The notes: generated by a model from the sequence alone, not told the origin. DNA of 64,000 nucleotides from Cycas panzhihuaensis (GCA_023213395.1 CM041465.1:233499741-233563740), one strand, 5' to 3'; shown: positions 25,906-37,152, counted from the stretch's first letter. Program-made: numbers and translations.

Positions 25906-26367
25906 AGTCATGTTTAAGTTAATGCTAATTTGTATTGCTAGATTATTGTAAGCCTATAGGGCCTTTTTCATGTGTTTTCTAGCCATTAGAGCCAATGAAC
26001 GATGTATTTTTGACCATTTGATGTTTATGAAGCTACTATTGTCCCATTAGACAAGAGGTGGGACGCATTTTATGCTACTTTTGCATTTATTTTCTAGCAC
26101 ACTTGCCTAGGCCATGTAGGATGACATGTTTTTTGAGTGTTGTTGACATGTTGCTAACTAAACCACATAACTGAAGGAGCTACCTAACAAGTTGGTGGCT
26201 ACAATGTCTAGTTATTGATGTGGACTGACAGATGGAGCATCCTTCATATGGACATTAGTAGGATTGAAGACCCTTGAAACAACTTGAGTTCCAACAAAAT
26301 TTGGAGACAAAAATTGTATTTTTGATATGACATTTATCATTATGCAATTGTATTTTACGAGGGAGAA
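25906..26367 (+). other. interior of element Q, right part, with polypurine tract
   Basis: Non-coding continuation of Q after the LINE. It ends with ACGAGGGAGAA (26357-26367), the priming tract for plus-strand DNA. Confidence 0.6.
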
Positions 26368-26872
26368 TATTGGATAATAATATTCAATTACATGAAACGT
26401 AATATCAAACCCGCTCGTACTCTCATATTATTCATCAATTTTATATTGTAAACACATTGTTATGTGTGCCACCTGAAATGTGTGTGGGCACACAAAGGTT
26501 GACTTTTGAGGTTTTCTATTTGAGGCGAGATGTATTACAAATATATATATATATATATATATAATTTCTTGAATAAGATGATGGTTGGTCATTCTTACAA
26601 ATTCCTTGTTCAATATCTTGTATATATGTTTCATTGTTTTGAGTGTTTTTTGTCATATCATGCACTCACTCCTAGTTCATTGTTCATGCCCTTGTTGGGT
26701 CCATTCACCTTGTCAATTGCTTTTGCATGCTCACCCAACATTGTGGTATTAGAGCTCTTTCATATTCCAACATGGTCTTATAGTGATGTCAAAATTCCAG
26801 CATGGTATTAAAGCTATACCACATAAAAATTCCAACATAGTATTAAAGTTATACCATGTAAAAATTCCAACA
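26368..26872 (+). repeat. right LTR of element Q
   Basis: 505 bp, beginning TATTGGATAATAATATTC (TG changed to TA) and ending TTCCAACA. It contains a (TA)n run at 26538-26563. Its end has one 30-bp unit (26773-26802) and two 35-bp units (26803-26837 and 26838-26872), one more than the left LTR. Confidence 0.88.
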
Positions 26873-26877
26873 GAGAG

Positions 26878-27212
26878 CAAGCATAAAGTCAACCCACCTA
26901 CTCTTTAGTACCATCGAGTCTACTTAGGTTCTCTTGAGAGTTGAGATTTTTATGGTTCCATCATAGAAGGTATGGCATATTGATGTGTCTTCACCCCCAC
27001 TAGGAACTAATCCCTAGTTGGTTGAAGGTATCGATCACTAAGGGCCTCATAATGTGTTGTAGAGAGGGTCTTAGTCTAATAGTGATTGGTAAGAAAAGTG
27101 GTTGAGATTTTGGTTTCACAAACAACCTACGATGTACCCTGGGAATTTGGGGAAAGCAATAGGTCTAAGGAACTATGGGAATTAAGACATGCTTAGGCTT
27201 GCCCTGATGCCA
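26878..27212. other. non-coding sequence ending in a primer-site-like motif
   Basis: No gene seen. The last 12 bases, GCCCTGATGCCA, differ from the complement of the tRNA-iMet-type primer site (GCTCTGATACCA) by two transitions and touch the LTR at 27213. Confidence 0.5.
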
Positions 27213-27660
27213 TGTAGAATTCCTACCAGATCTTTGCCAGTTTTGCACAACATACATGCAAATCAAACAGAAGAATGAACACAAAATACACAAGTTTTAA
27301 TGTGGAAAACCCTTTTGGGAGAAAAACCCACACACGAAGTAATAGCTGGTGATTGATTAGATGCACCAGTGATTACATTGTTTCCTTCGCACTTCTCTTC
27401 TACCCTATCTCGGATCCATTATAAATGATCCAAAGGGCACAAACATGAAGAGTTGTGACTCTTTCAAAAGGTTCAAGACTCTTCTAAATGGTTGTGCCCC
27501 ATCGAACTTTGATACTCATGCCTTTTTGTATCTCGATCCTCCATGTCCTGTCGACTCTTGATACTTGTGACTCTTCATATCTCGTTCTTGGTTTGCACCA
27601 CTTACTGCCACATAAAGCTTTAACTCTACCACGCGTTAATCTTAACCATGGTTGCTAACA
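27213..27660 (-). repeat. copia LTR with PPT on one side and PBS-like site on the other
   Basis: A TG...CA sequence of 448 bp (TGTAGAATTCC to GGTTGCTAACA). On its right is a purine tract (minus-strand TAAGGGGGGA, 27661-27670) belonging to the copia pol at 27.76-28.96 kb, which makes it that element's 3' LTR. On its left is a primer-site-like motif (27201-27212), which would make it the 5' LTR of another unit read leftward. No second copy of this LTR was found in the window. Confidence 0.65.
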
Positions 27661-27762
27661 TCCCCCCTTAGGCAAATGTCGGTCGAGGACTCAGCATACA
27701 TTTGCAAAAAATTGTTGTGTCATAGATAATCTTCAAGGCGAGTGGGTGTTGACCTTGTAGAT

Positions 27763-28960
27763 TTATCCCCCCTTAAGGAAAACCTCGCGTAGTCCCAATT
27801 TGACACAAATCCTTCTAAAATGATCTTCAGTAAGTGGCCTTGTGAAAATATCTGCTAGTTGTTCTTCACTTAGATAATATCCCACAATCAACTTCCCTAC
27901 TTTGACCATCTCCCTAATATAGTGGTGTTGTATCTCAATATGTTTGGTTCTGGCATGAAACTCAAGATTCTTCAATAGTCGAATAGTTCTTTGATTATCC
28001 ACAAAGATAGTTGTTGTGCTATTTCGAATGTCAAGAACTTCTAGTATTTCTTTCAACCAAACTGCTTCACGAGCACCCATTAAGAGTCCCTGGTACTCCA
28101 CCTCAGTAGGAGATAAAGCAGCAGTCTGTTATTTTTTTGATTGCTATGACACTGGTCCACCACCAATACCCAACACATATCTTGCAGTAGATTTTCTGTC
28201 ATCGGAGTCACCACTCCAATCAGCATCAATGTATTCTTGCAATTGTAGATCACCATCTCTCAAATACTCTAAACCAAGATTCAGAAAACCTTTCAAATAT
28301 CTTAGAATCCTTTTGACTACAACCCAATGTGGCTCTTGAGGATTTTGTATATATCAAGAGACCAATCCAACATCATAAGAAATGTTAGGCCCAGTATGAG
28401 TCAAATAAATTAGACTTCCTATAACACTTCTATATAACGTTCCATCAACTACAGACTTTTGCATATCCTTCAGAAGTTTTGTGCCTTTGACAATTGATGT
28501 TCTCGTAGGTTTGTAATCCTTCATCCTGAACTTTTCAAGCAATGATTCAACACACTTCCTTTGTGACACCAATATCTTATCTTTTGACTATCTAATCTCG
28601 ATGCCCAAAAAGTAATTAATGAGCCCCATGCTTGCCATATCAAAATTCTCCTATAGGTGTGCTTTTATCACCATAATCTCCTTGCGATAACTCCCTATAA
28701 CAATCAAATCATTGATATACAAAATAATCACCACAATAGATAAAGCAGTCTTCTTGATATATAAATTTGGCTCGAAATCTATCATAACATATCCTTTATC
28801 CTTCAAGGTTGCATCAATCTTCGCAAACCATGCTCGAGGTGCTTGCTTTAGACCATATAAAGATTTCTTCAAACAACACACACTTTTCACGTCCTTCCTC
28901 AATGAAACCAAGAGGTTGTACCATGTAAATCTTGTTGGTTAATTCAGAGAAATAGATGGC
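27763..28960 (-). pseudogene. copia K pol fragment: reverse transcriptase and RNase H
   Basis: Reading leftward: [20 protein letters not shown] and the RT active box reading LYINDLIVIG, with YVDD changed to YIND (28651-28911); then VESLLEKFRMKDYKP and YRSVIGSLIYLTHT (28354-28572); then the RNase H half with EAVWLKEILEVL, FVDNQRTIRLLKN and EEQLADIFTRPL (27763-28101). The fragment stops at 28960, where copia J begins; the DVKTAFL part of the RT and everything before it are missing. It is a different copia family from J, judging by LTR and RT sequence. Inactive. Confidence 0.85.
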
Positions 28961-31404
28961 TGATGAGTAGGATTTAATCAATTTCATTGAGGAGATGATC
29001 TCTTAAATATACAATGAGTCTTGTAACTGTTATGTCATGTTTTGTAACCAACTTCTAAAGACATGACACTTGTCACATTTACATGCGTGAGTTACATAAT
29101 TAAGCATTTATTTAATGACCCTTTGTAATGCCTAGATAAAACATTACCTCCTAACACCCTCTCTTAATGTTTTATCTCTCTCAATCCTATTTTGTCTCTC
29201 AGAAACTGAAACTTTTCTTTTCCTAGTGACTTTGTTAATAGATCTGCAATTTGTTCTGTAGTAGAGTAGTACTCTAGCTCAATTTCTTTATTGTGAACCT
29301 TTTCTCTTATGAAGTGGTGATGAACTTCTTTGTGCTTGGTTTTGGGATGAAGAATTGGATTCTTGGTCAATTTAATAGCACTATGATTATCATAATATAA
29401 AGTTGTTGATTGGCTCTGAGGTTGATTTAAATCGATCAGAAGTTGTCGGAGCCATACTGCTTCACAAGTTGTAGTTACAACTACTTTGTATTCGGCTTCA
29501 GTTGAAGAAAGTGCAACGGTAGGCTGTTTTTTACTGCACCATGAAATCGCAGTTAGTCCCAAGAAAAACCAATAGCCACTTGTGAATTTTTTCTATTTTT
29601 TATCACCTACCCAATCTGAGTCACAATATCCTATAAGTTCTACTGATCCTTTTCGTGAGTAGATCAATTTTAGATTAATCGTTCCTCGTAGATATCTTAG
29701 TATTCTCCGAGCAACTTTCCAATGTCTTACTCTTGGTTCCTGCATATACCTAAAGATGACTCCAATTGAGTAAGATATATCGGGTCTGGTGGCTATGAGG
29801 TAAATCAGACTACCAATCAATTGTCTATATAAAGTAACGTCAACTAGTTGTTCTCCTTCATCTACTACCAAGTTGCAGTTGATTTCCATGGGTGTTGCAC
29901 ATGGATTGCAGTCTGTCATCCTGAATTTGCTTAGCGAGTCCTTTATGTACTTGCTTTGTGAGAGGGAAATGTGGTCTTGTTGTTGACTCACTTCCAAGCC
30001 TATATAATAGTTAAGAAGGCCAAGATTCGTCATTTCAAATTTCTTTTCTAGTTGCCATTTTATCTCTGTAATAGTTTTTTCATCATTTCCCGTGAGGATC
30101 ATATCAACTACATAAACAACAATTATGGTGATTAGACCATCTCTTTTGCTTGCGTACAGGCCGGAGTCTGAGTTGCAACGTTGAAATCTGTTGTGACACA
30201 AATGCTGATCTAGTTTGGCGTACCATGCACGAGGGGCTTGTTTTAGTCCATACAGAGCCTTTTTTAATTTGCACACCAAGTATTCTAGTCCTTCCTTAAC
30301 GTACCCTTCAGGTTGTGTCATATACACATCTTATTCAAGGTCTCCATTCAAAAATGCACTTTTTACATCTAACTGAAAGTTCTTCTAGTTATGTAATGCT
30401 CCAAGTGCAATCACAGGAGAAAAAGTTTCTTCAAAGTCAATTTTGACTATTTGGGTATACCCTTTTGCAACAAGATGGGTTCCCATTAGCCCCTTCTTTG
30501 ACCTTGTATACCCATTTGCAATTAACTACTAGTTTATTTGGAGGAAGTTCTACCAAGTCCCATGTTTGATTTCTAATAATTGAATCCATCTCAGCATCCA
30601 TGGTTGCCTTCCAATTTGGTTGATCCTGAGCCTCTTGAAAGGATTGAGGTTCAATTCGGCTGAGCAGAGCTTTTGGTTTCTAACTTCTTGTTTTGTGATC
30701 AAGTACACTTCCTCTTTCAATTGTTTTGATGAACCATTTGGGCAATTTTTTTTCCCTTTCTTAAGTCTTCTGGGGCTCTTGAATGTTCTAAATAAGAGTC
30801 TACTTTCTATGTTGAGCTTCCTTCTTCAACTGAATCTATATGAGATGAGGATAATTCCATAGGTGGAATTTCTTCTATAGTAATATCCGATGTTTCTTCT
30901 TTGAAGACTTCTCTACTTGAGTTCTTTATTTTTTTCTCAATTATTTTAATTTGAGATTGAGAACCCAAGTTTTCTTTATTAAAAACTACATCTCTGCTAA
31001 CATAAATCTTGTTTGTTTTCAAATCAATGCATTTGTAGGCTTTTGAATTTTTGCTATACCCTATCATAATGCATTCTATGCTCTTTGCATCAATTTTTGA
31101 TCTTCTTTTATCTGGTATGTATACATAGGCCTAACTACCAAATACTTTAAGCAAACTGACATTAGGTTTCTTACCTGTCCACGCTTCCTCTAGTATGACG
31201 TTCTCCAAGGCTTTATTTGGACTTCTGTTTATAAGGTAGCAGGCTGTATTAACTACTTCTGCCCAATATGATTTTGGGACCTACTTTTCATAGACCATGC
31301 TTCGAGCCATCTCCATCAAGGTTCTATTTTTTCTCTCAGCAATCCCATTGGACTGTGGGGTGTAGGGTGTGGTGACTTCTCTTCCATTGTCTCTATGTCT
31401 TCTA
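28961..31404 (-). mobile_element. Ty1/copia element J (family 1), 5' part missing
   Basis: It has a 3' LTR at 28961-29156 (TGATGAGTAGG to CTCCTAACA, 196 bp) followed by the plus-strand PPT complement CCCTCTCTTA (29157-29166), then pol read leftward up to the middle of the integrase at about 31404. Similarity to copia stops there, just left of the repeat at 31476. The gag end, primer site and 5' LTR are absent, so the insertion cannot be framed by a target duplication (left flank ATGGC). Confidence 0.85.
29164..31404 (-). pseudogene. copia J integrase, reverse transcriptase and RNase H, broken
   Basis: Reading leftward: integrase from about 31404 ([14 protein letters not shown], catalytic glutamate kept) through YSKNSKAYKCIDLKTNKIYV (30807-31067); reverse transcriptase with [29 protein letters not shown] and the active box YVVDMILTG, where YVDD is YVVD (29593-30327); RNase H with [33 protein letters not shown] and [16 protein letters not shown], ending shortly before the PPT (29164-29562). 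Several stops and frame changes. Protein similarity to the copy at 59-61 kb is high, which supports the family grouping. Confidence 0.88.
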
Positions 31405-31475
31405 AGGTGATTCCAGAGACTTCTTCAGCAAGCGTGTTGTATTCTATTGTCTTTTATCTTCACTACAATGATATT

Positions 31476-31767
31476 CTAGGCATGTTTCAGTTTGTGCAGG
31501 GTCGATTGGAGTGTGCAAGGTCCATGGGAGCCAAAAGCGATCAACACACAGTCATCAATAGTCGCCAATCAAGAAAGGAGCACCACAGGAGGATAACAGA
31601 TTTGCGTAGGGAAGTGCCTAGCCATGAAACGAAAGGTGCACAATCCCATAGCCACGCAAGAGGAGATGCTCCCAACACTAAGGGAAAATGCCCAACAACA
31701 AAGTAAGACGCAAAAAATAGCAGACAAAGAGTAGCCTCCATTTTTTCTTTTTCACAATCTTGCAAAT
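31476..31767 (+). repeat. left arm of an inverted repeat pair
   Basis: This 292-bp sequence, starting CTAGGCATGTTTCAG and ending CACAATCTTGCAAAT, recurs in reverse complement at 35750-36023. Both copies can encode the string AKSDQHTVINSRQSRKE, which I do not recognise. To the right, after CCAACA, the sequence TTTGGCGTCGTTGTC resembles a tRNA-Asp-type primer site of plant gypsy elements, so this arm may be the end of a gypsy LTR. Confidence 0.75.
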
Positions 31768-31892
31768 TAGCCAACATTTGGCGTCGTTGTCAATACAAGA
31801 ATTCAAAGGGTCACCCTTGATTCCATGCGCCTTGTGATTGTCTGAATGACAACATTAGAATCGCAAGCACGTGAGTCAAGATAGGCTAGAAA

Positions 31893-34800
31893 TTATTAGA
31901 ATATAATGTTTCATCTAGGAATGTGTAAGTGAAGGTCATATAAAATTCCTCTGTGTATCATAAGACAAGTGTCTACCGCATGTCACTCAGACACATGATG
32001 GTTATAATATATCATTGTATACATATAGAGTTGATCTCTCATAATAAATCACCGATAATTCTTCTACTTCTCTCTGATTTGCAACATGGTATCAAAGTAG
32101 GTTAGCCTGTTTATTTGACAAGAAGAATTTGCAATTGTGTGAGTCATTTTGAAACAAAACTCAGAGGCTAGAGGTAATACAAGGAAAAGAACGAGATCAG
32201 ATTTTCCATAGGATTAAGAAGGCTATAAAATTCAATCCCGTATGGAATTGTATGAGCTAATACGGGCCTGTACCAACACGAAAAATCAAAGTGCTCAAAA
32301 TTCGATGAAACTTGGCCAAAAGGTAGACCTTAGTATGAACAACAATTCTTTCAACTGACATAAAGTCATCCTAAGTCATCTTGAGGACGTTTTACCCCTT
32401 TTTTAGTCTGCACGAGTTTGGACCTCCAATCTTAGATTTCTTCAAAAATTTCTTCAAATTCTGGGTAAAATCACTCATAATCTATTTGATTCTGCATTAC
32501 AAAGAGATTGAGTCCAATTTCGTTGAATATTATTGAAGATTTGAAGATTTAAAAGGATTTTTCCTCAAAAACCTAGCCACCCATTTAAAGATTTCGGGCC
32601 AATTTTCTTCCTAACAAAAAACCATCTCTAGAAAATAATCACATATTTGAAATCCTCTTGTGAAGTACTTCGATTCAAGGTACATTTCTTACCAGTTTGT
32701 ACACCCTCATTTCCATATGGAAATCCGTACAGTTGTACAACTAGACACTGTCTCTAGTTTCAGACCTTGATCTCAACATTTAGAATGGCTTCCACTGTCT
32801 TGGCTTTGTCTGGTCAAGACAAACTTCTAATTATCATATGTGGAAGATCAAAGTAGAAACATTGATAAGAGCCAAAAATGCATGGAAGATAGCCATAGGT
32901 TTAGAAACAAAACCTGATGATGATGATGTTGACTTACTTAGCTGGGAAGAGAGGTAATGCAGGATTAATCACATTAAAACTCTCCGTTTTAGATCCACTT
33001 CTTGTTTATGTTGAAAATCTGAACTCATCCTCAGAAGTTTGGAAAATATTTGAAAACATGTATGGCCAGAAAATAGGGCTCAGATCATAGCTTTGAAAGA
33101 AGATCTATTTAAGCTACACATGAAAGAAACTGAAACAATTTCAGAGTTTCTTCATAAAGTTGTTTCAATCAGAAATGATTTGTTAAGTGCAAGAGCGAAA
33201 ATAGAAGAACAAGAGATTGTCGAAATGATAGCAAGCAAGCTCCTGAAATCATTTGATGTTACAATCAACACAATTACTAATAATGATCAGATTAATACAA
33301 TGACTCTTGATACATTGATAAGATTGTTGTTGAGACCAGAGCAAAGAAACAAGCGATATGAAGATACAACGGAGATGTAGGAGGTTTTTGTCACCAAACT
33401 TCATTTCGGACCGAGAGGAAGGGGACAATTTCACGGTCGTGCTAGGGCTCCAAATACCAGAAGCTCATCTCGTGGGAGATGGCAAGAAAACTGAGAACGG
33501 GGATGCAACATTCCTCCTAGAGAGGCCAGAGTGTGGTTTACTTGCGAAAAACTAGGGCACTTTTCCAGCAGTTGCAGAGCCTTTGATGTCTATTACCACT
33601 ATGAACAAACCAGGCATTATTCATATCGATGTCCATAGAAAAGAGCTGAAATTCTAAAAGGAAAATGCCCTACAGGAAACTATAGCAAAGAGTAGGATGA
33701 CAAAGATGAAGAAGAAACTGCCTTCATTGTTGCACCCACTACAAGTCTCGAAAATGAGGAGGTGTGGTACATTGATTCCAGAGCATCAAGACACATGATC
33801 GGACGAGAGGACTGATTTGAATTACTAAAACCTTACACCTCAAACAAGTCTATTGAGTTAGGGGATAAATATCCTCTTAATATCAAGGGGTCGACACCAT
33901 AGCAATTCAAATAAAATGAGGTATATAAAAAATTAGAAATGTGCTCTTTGTTCTTGGCTTAAAAAGGAATCTCCTTTCCGTTTCCTAGCTGAGAAAGAAA
34001 AAGTTGAGGACTGTGTTTGATGAAGATGGATATTGTCATATTTTAGACATGAAAAAGGGTGGAGATGTGATTGCAAAAGGTATAGAAAATAATGACCTAC
34101 ATAGATTACTTTCCAACTATGTGACTATCAATGTAAAGGCATGTACTACAACCAATGTTGATAATAATAAATTATGGCATTTGAAATACAAGCATATCTC
34201 ATCAGACAAGATAATGCAGTTGCAAAAATATAAAATGGTTAATGGTCTTCCAAATATTTCATTTTAGCATCTTGTTTACAAAAGTTGCATGCTAAAAAAA
34301 CATTGTTTTCTTTTTAAATTAAATGAATGGCGAGCTCAAAGCAAGCTAGACTTGGTGCATACTAATGTGTGCAAACCCCTCACACCCTGCTCAATTAATG
34401 GTGCTAGGTATTTTTTGACATTCATTGATGATTTTTCTAGAAAAACCTAGATTTATTTTCTTTACAGCGAATCCGAAATTTTTGAAAATTTTAAAGAATT
34501 TAAAGTTGAAGTCGAACTGGAATCTAGAGCCAAAATAAAATGTGTCAGATCAGATGGTGGAGGCGAATACATCTCAAAGGATTTTTTGAATTTTTGCAAG
34601 ATACATGGAATACGCAGACAATTCACAACTCCATACAAACCACAGTCCAACAAAGTTGCCGAATGAATGAACAGAATGATCATGGAGATGGCTCATAACA
34701 TGATTGAAGAAAGCTAGATCTCAAGAATTTACTAAGTTGAAGCAGTCTGCACAGCTAGTTAACTTATAAATAGAAGTCCTACAAAGTCCCTAGAACAAAT

Positions 34801-35085
34801 TACACTAGAAGAAGCCTGGACTGGAACCAAACCAGATGTAAGTAATCTAAGAGTCTTTGAATGTCAAGCTTTTGTCCATATACCAAATGAAAAGAGATCA
34901 AAACTAGACTCTAAAAGCACATAATACATAATGGTAGGCTATAGTAAAAATTCAAAAGCCTACAAGTGTATAGATCCTAAAACAAATAAGGTCTATATAA
35001 GTAGGGATGTTGTTTTCAATGAAGTTGATCTCATAAGGGACACCCCAGTTCAACAAATAGTTGAAGAAGCGCCCAAGATTTTATA
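31893..35085 (+). mobile_element. Ty1/copia element L (family 1), 3' part missing
   Basis: A 5' LTR at 31893-32086 (TATTAGAATATAATG to TTTGCAACA; TG changed to TA) is followed by the primer site TGGTATCAAAGTAGG (32087), a leader, gag, protease and integrase on the plus strand. The reading ends at about 35085, before any reverse transcriptase, where another LTR begins. No 3' LTR is present. Confidence 0.87.
32785..35085 (+). pseudogene. copia L gag, protease and integrase, broken
   Basis: The reading starts MASTVLALSGQDKL (32785) like the other family-1 copies. Gag core at 33093-33380 (LHMKETETISEFLHKVVSIR, then KLLKSFDVTINTITNN). Zinc knuckles at about 33530-33640 have lost ligands in both units. 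Protease reads WYIDSRASRHM (about 33768-33800), so DSG is DSR. GAG-pre-integrase follows at 34004-34267. The integrase at about 34320-34960 has TFIDDFSRK and VRSDGGGEYIS, but the glutamate region reads SNKVAE followed by a stop. Many stops and frame changes; inactive. Confidence 0.87.
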
Positions 35086-35089
35086 AGAA

Positions 35090-35457
35090 TGTGTAAAGTG
35101 TATATTTTTTCTAATGTTGTAACCTTAACTTGCAATCTAAGAGGCTAAAGCCCCCTTTCCCCCTCTTTAGGCATGCCTGCACAAGTTTAGGCATGATTAA
35201 CACTTGTCAATAATGTTGTGATTCCAAGGCGAGCTCTCTCATCTATATAAGAGACCATTCTCTCTTATGATGTATAGTGTGAGAGATGAATGTATTGTTA
35301 GGTTACTGAGATTAATCTAAAGCTTTTTGGAGAGTAGATCAATTCTACCTCCTCCATTTTCTTGTGTGCTTAATGTGCTTGCGATCAATTTCTTGTGGGT
35401 GATCTTGTCATTTTACTGTCCTTCAATATTCCTCAACTAGATTTGCTTTCTAATTTT
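35090..35457 (+). repeat. LTR fragment M of another copia family with primer site
   Basis: This stretch looks like an LTR: a TATA-like CTCTATATAAGAGACC at 35250-35265, a transcript-like downstream part, and directly after it TTTGGTATCAGAGCTTAGTG, a clear tRNA-iMet-type primer site (35456-35475). About 280 bp of putative leader follow, including a (TA)n tract, before the right arm of the inverted repeat. The left boundary (TGTGTAAAG) is a guess and there is no partner LTR in the window. Confidence 0.6.
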
Positions 35458-35655
35458 GGTATCAGAGCTTAGTGTTGAGGGTTTTCTAGTTGAAGGCAAG
35501 CTAGTTTCTGCTTCTCTTTGGTGATGACCTTCACCATACAAAAGCGATCTAAAGGAGGATTTGTTTCTTCCTCGCTCTCAAGTTTCAAAGATAATTTTTT
35601 GAATTTTTTAAGGGTTTGACACTAAAAATATTTGAAGTTTTTTTTGCTGGGTTAA

Positions 35656-35656
<1 letters not shown>

Positions 35657-35709
<53 letters not shown>
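35657..35709. repeat. (TA)n microsatellite
   Basis: An uninterrupted alternating TA tract of about 53 bp in the leader after LTR fragment M. Confidence 0.95.
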
Positions 35710-35713
<4 letters not shown>

Positions 35714-35749
35714 AATTAGTGGCTATTTGCTATGGCTCTATTTTTTTAG

Positions 35750-36023
35750 ATTTGCAAGATTGTGAAAAAGAAAAAAGGGAGGCTACTCTTTGTTTGCTAT
35801 TTTTTGCATCTTATTTTGTTGTTGGGCATTTTTCCTTAGTGTTAGGCTCATCTCCTCCTGCGTGGCTATGTAATTGTGCGCCATTCGTTTCTTGAAGTGG
35901 TAGCTTGCTCCCATTTTCAACTCCTTTCTTGACTGGCGACTATTGATGACTGTGTGTTGATCACTTTTGGCTCTCGGACCTTGCACACTCCAATCGGCCC
36001 TGCACAAACCGAAACATGCCTAG
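35750..36023 (-). repeat. right arm of the inverted repeat pair
   Basis: The reverse complement matches 31476-31767 from CTAGGCATGTTTCGG to CACAATCTTGCAAAT with a few indels. Beyond it, AGCCACTAATTTCC weakly echoes the AGCCAACATTTGG next to the left arm after a short duplicated GCAAAT. No convincing target duplication flanks the pair. Confidence 0.75.
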
Positions 36024-37152
36024 ATATGTGATCACACTAAAAATCATCTCATTTTGATTGAAAATCGATTGTAATCACGCGATTCAATGATTTCTTGCTG
36101 TGCGACTGCCGCATGAATAGTTAGGCAAAAATATTTCATTTTTTTTATCTATGTTAATATATTAGGTAAAAATATTTAGAATATTCCTAGTATATTGTAA
36201 GTTTAATAATAGACCCTTTCTAAAATTTTTCATTAATAATTTTTTAAAATTATTTTTAAAGAGCGAAAAAACACCTATTTTGAGAGTTGATCACACCGAC
36301 TTCAACATTAAAAAAATTGCATGTACTTTTGGTGACCTAACACCAAAATTTTAATGTACTCTAAGCTCTTAAAGTGAAAACATTTTGCCAACTGTACTTG
36401 CTAGCCTCCCTATGTGGTGTCCTAAGTCAAGTACAAAGCCCAAAAGTACAAGCAAGACGAATAAAAATCAATGTTTCATGGTGTGTGGTGGAATTAATTT
36501 TTGATCCTAGGTGTCTCTTATCATGTGTAGGCATTGCAAAGTAGACTTAGTGCTTTTAAAATTTCATTTTTTGCACCAAAGAAATAACCATTTAAGCACT
36601 ACATCTCATTTCAAGTAGCTTTTGTTGGTGACAAATAAACAATATTTTCATCATGTGAGACATTGAGCATATGTTGGACAAATTCCAATGTCATTTTAAC
36701 CCATTTTTAAATATTTCAAAATGTTAAAATATTTTAAAAGTTTTAAGTGGGGAGGTTCGAAAAAGATTATCAACCTTGCTTCATTGTCTTAAGTTTGGTG
36801 CATTTCCTAGAGGTCCAATCAATCATACAACTAGTGCACGACAATTAAGACTTCTTGTAGGAAGGTTTGTAAAGGGTGCTAATAGAGCTGTGAACTTTAA
36901 AGAAAGTATGCCATGTAGATCAACCTTGCATTATTTGTATTAAAATTGATTTCTTGGCCAACTGTTGGATTTCATATATAGGTCAAGGTTGGATCACTTG
37001 ACAGTGAAATTCTCCACTGTCTTCACAATTTTGAGCTATCAGATCTCTTATATAGTTCAGGGTGGTTGTTGTGTTTGCAAATGGAACTTAAGTGGTGTAA
37101 CTGGATATTCTACAAGGTCAACTTTTAGTTACAAAATTTAATTCTTTAAAAC
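36024..37152. other. AT-rich stretch before copia gag D
   Basis: No gene, no primer site and no LTR pair recognised. It should contain the leader, and perhaps the LTR, of element D, whose gag starts at 37153, but I cannot identify them. It may be truncated or too decayed. Confidence 0.4.

Larger units (their letters stand above)
10166..26872 (+). mobile_element. non-autonomous LTR retrotransposon Q, carrying a nested LINE and copia
   Basis: Related LTRs at 10166-10623 and 26368-26872 are flanked by a perfect 5-bp duplication GAGAG (10161-10165 and 26873-26877). A degenerate tRNA-iMet-type primer site (TGGTATTAAAGCC) follows the left LTR at 10624. A polypurine tract (ACGAGGGAGAA, 26357-26367) precedes the right LTR. 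Removing the LINE at 12822-25893 leaves only about 2.7 kb of interior (10624-12809 and 25906-26356). I see no gag, protease, integrase or reverse transcriptase in it, so this resembles a LARD-type element mobilised in trans. Confidence 0.85.

Noticed and set aside
31395-31706. 103-codon plus-strand open stretch as a gene
   Set aside because: It starts in decayed copia J sequence and runs into the inverted repeat arm, so it is a chance junction.
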